Notes under the pieces: model-generated | What the model was told of the DNA's origin: nothing | The model's input: only the letters and a program-made list of their open reading frames with translations | Database searches by the model: none | Origin: an uncultured Nocardioides sp. | Lineage (GTDB): Bacteria; Actinomycetota; Actinomycetes; Propionibacteriales; Nocardioidaceae | DNA length: 22,564 bases | Direction: 5' to 3' | Assembly (NCBI RefSeq): GCF_946885725.1 | Contig: NZ_CAMPGZ010000046.1 | Location: 1-22,564, forward strand | Program-made: the position numbers and the translations under genes | In this document: piece after piece, positions 21,656-22,564 of the stretch | Layout: each line of letters opens with the position of its first letter | Position numbering within the stretch: the stretch's first letter is position 1

Positions 21656-22564
21656 TCAGTTGCCCCCGCCGGTCAGCTTCTCGCGGAGCGCCTGGAGCGC
21701 CTCGTCGGACGCCAGCGAGCCACCGTCGGCGGCCTGCGCCGGAGCGCTGGCGCCGCTGTCGGAGGAGTACGACGTCGCCTCGCCGGCCTCGACCTCGGCC
21801 TTCTTGGCCTCGGCCTGCTGCTTGACGTGGGCCTCCCAGCGGGCGTGCGCCTTGGCGTACTGCTCCTCCCAGGCCGCGCGCTGCTCGTCGTAGCCCTCGA
21901 GCCACTCGCCGGTCTCCGGGTCGAAGCCCTCCGGGTAGATGTAGTTGCCCTGCTCGTCGTACGACGCGGTCATGCCGTACAGCGTCGGGTCGAACTCCTC
22001 GGCGTCGGTCGCGGCGGCCGTCTCGTTGGCCTGCTTGAGCGACAGCGAGATCCGGCGACGCTCGAGGTCGATGTCGATGATCTTGACCATGACGTCGTCG
22101 TTGACCTGGACGACCTGCTCGGGGATCTCGACGTGACGCTCGGCGAGCTCGGAGATGTGCACCAGGCCCTCGATGCCCTCCTCGACCCGGACGAACGAGC
22201 CGAAGGGCACCAGCTTGGTGACCTTGCCCGGCACGATCTGGCCGATCTGGTGGGTGCGGGCGAAGTGCTGCCACGGGTCCTCCTGCGTCGCCTTCAGCGA
22301 CAGGGAGACACGCTCGCGGTCCATGTCGACGTCGAGGACCTCGACGGTGACCTCGTCGCCCACGGCGACGACCTCGGACGGGTGGTCGATGTGCTTCCAC
22401 GACAGCTCGGAGACGTGGACGAGGCCGTCGACGCCGCCGAGGTCCACGAACGCACCGAAGTTGACGATCGAGGAGACGACACCCTTGCGGATCTGACCCT
22501 TCTGGAGCTGGGTCAGGAAGCCCTGGCGGACCTCGGACTGGGTCTGCTCGAGCCAGGCGCGGCG
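21656..22564 (-). CDS. rpsA: 30S ribosomal protein S1, N-terminus beyond the window
   Basis: The last 302 residues of ribosomal protein S1, which binds mRNA on the small subunit. Two complete S1 (OB-fold) repeats are visible. The first begins at GQIRKGVVSSIVNFGAFVDLGG with GLVHVSELSWKHI, and the second at PGKVTKLVPFGSFVRV with GLVHISELAERHV. A tail of about 130 residues follows, acidic and Ala/Glu-rich, with TLYGMTASYDEQGNYIYPEG and ending in LREKLTGGGN. This matches the last two of the four S1 domains of actinobacterial RpsA; mycobacterial RpsA has a comparable tail. The reading frame continues to the right edge without a stop. It transcribes toward the AraC-type and sugar genes but is separated from them by the terminator at 21599-21634. 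Confidence 0.95.
   Translation of the reverse strand, partial: RRAWLEQTQSEVRQGFLTQLQKGQIRKGVVSSIVNFGAFVDLGGVDGLVHVSELSWKHIDHPSEVVAVGDEVTVEVLDVDMDRERVSLSLKATQEDPWQHFARTHQIGQIVPGKVTKLVPFGSFVRVEEGIEGLVHISELAERHVEIPEQVVQVNDDVMVKIIDIDLERRRISLSLKQANETAAATDAEEFDPTLYGMTASYDEQGNYIYPEGFDPETGEWLEGYDEQRAAWEEQYAKAHARWEAHVKQQAEAKKAEVEAGEATSYSSDSGASAPAQAADGGSLASDEALQALREKLTGGGN

Noticed and set aside
21656..22447. A complete 263-residue S1 protein starting at the GTG at 22447
   Set aside because: The frame continues to the window edge through a typical S1-domain beginning, so this is an internal Val codon.

Overview
The window is high-GC DNA (about 70% by eye) with GTG starts, weak or absent Shine-Dalgarno sites before several genes, an actinobacterial four-S1-domain type ribosomal protein S1, a SigB-type sigma factor, a DUF4192 protein and a DasR-like GntR regulator. 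This points to an actinobacterium, most likely Nocardioides or a close relative. It is ordinary chromosome; I see no phage, plasmid, IS element, tRNA, rRNA or CRISPR array.

Left part (1-7314): a truncated glutamate-cysteine-ligase-like gene and a DUF4192 gene on the minus strand, divergent from dinB (DNA polymerase IV). The end of dinB runs through a dispersed repeat and a strong hairpin. A 392-bp gene-free stretch follows, rich in hairpins and with a cluster of DnaA-box-like 9-mers. Then come ptrB (oligopeptidase B) and a sigB-like sigma gene. The sigma gene is preceded by an exact GGAAT-N18-GTT promoter, the pattern read by SigH/SigR-type ECF sigma factors, suggesting a stress-sigma cascade.

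Central part (7987-20208, all minus strand): a complete programme for using peptidoglycan sugars. In transcription order it encodes a secreted GHL10 glycoside hydrolase, a GntR/UTRA repressor, a lipoprotein sugar-binding protein, two ABC permeases, NagZ, a fused MurNAc/GlcNAc kinase-MurQ etherase, AnmK, NagA and an SIS-type GlcN6P deaminase. Inferred flow: glycan cut outside, import by the ABC system (no ATPase gene here, so a shared MsiK-like ATPase is likely), NagZ releases GlcNAc and MurNAc or anhydroMurNAc, AnmK or the fused kinase phosphorylates them, MurQ removes lactate, NagA deacetylates, and the SIS deaminase gives fructose-6-P. The last seven genes are joined by six consecutive 4-bp ATGA/GTGA overlaps. 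The binding-protein and hydrolase genes have twin promoters (TTGACG at -35, followed directly by a related dre-like operator), and a third related site abuts the GntR start. This looks like one self-contained regulon.

Right part (20352-22564): a DJ-1/AraC-type regulator divergent from a tiny one-helix membrane protein, with two CTGCCA/TGGCAG palindromes between them, a strong bidirectional terminator, and the 3' part of rpsA. In mycobacteria rpsA and coaE are neighbours; here they have the same orientation but lie about 13.7 kb apart, with the sugar cluster and the AraC locus between them.
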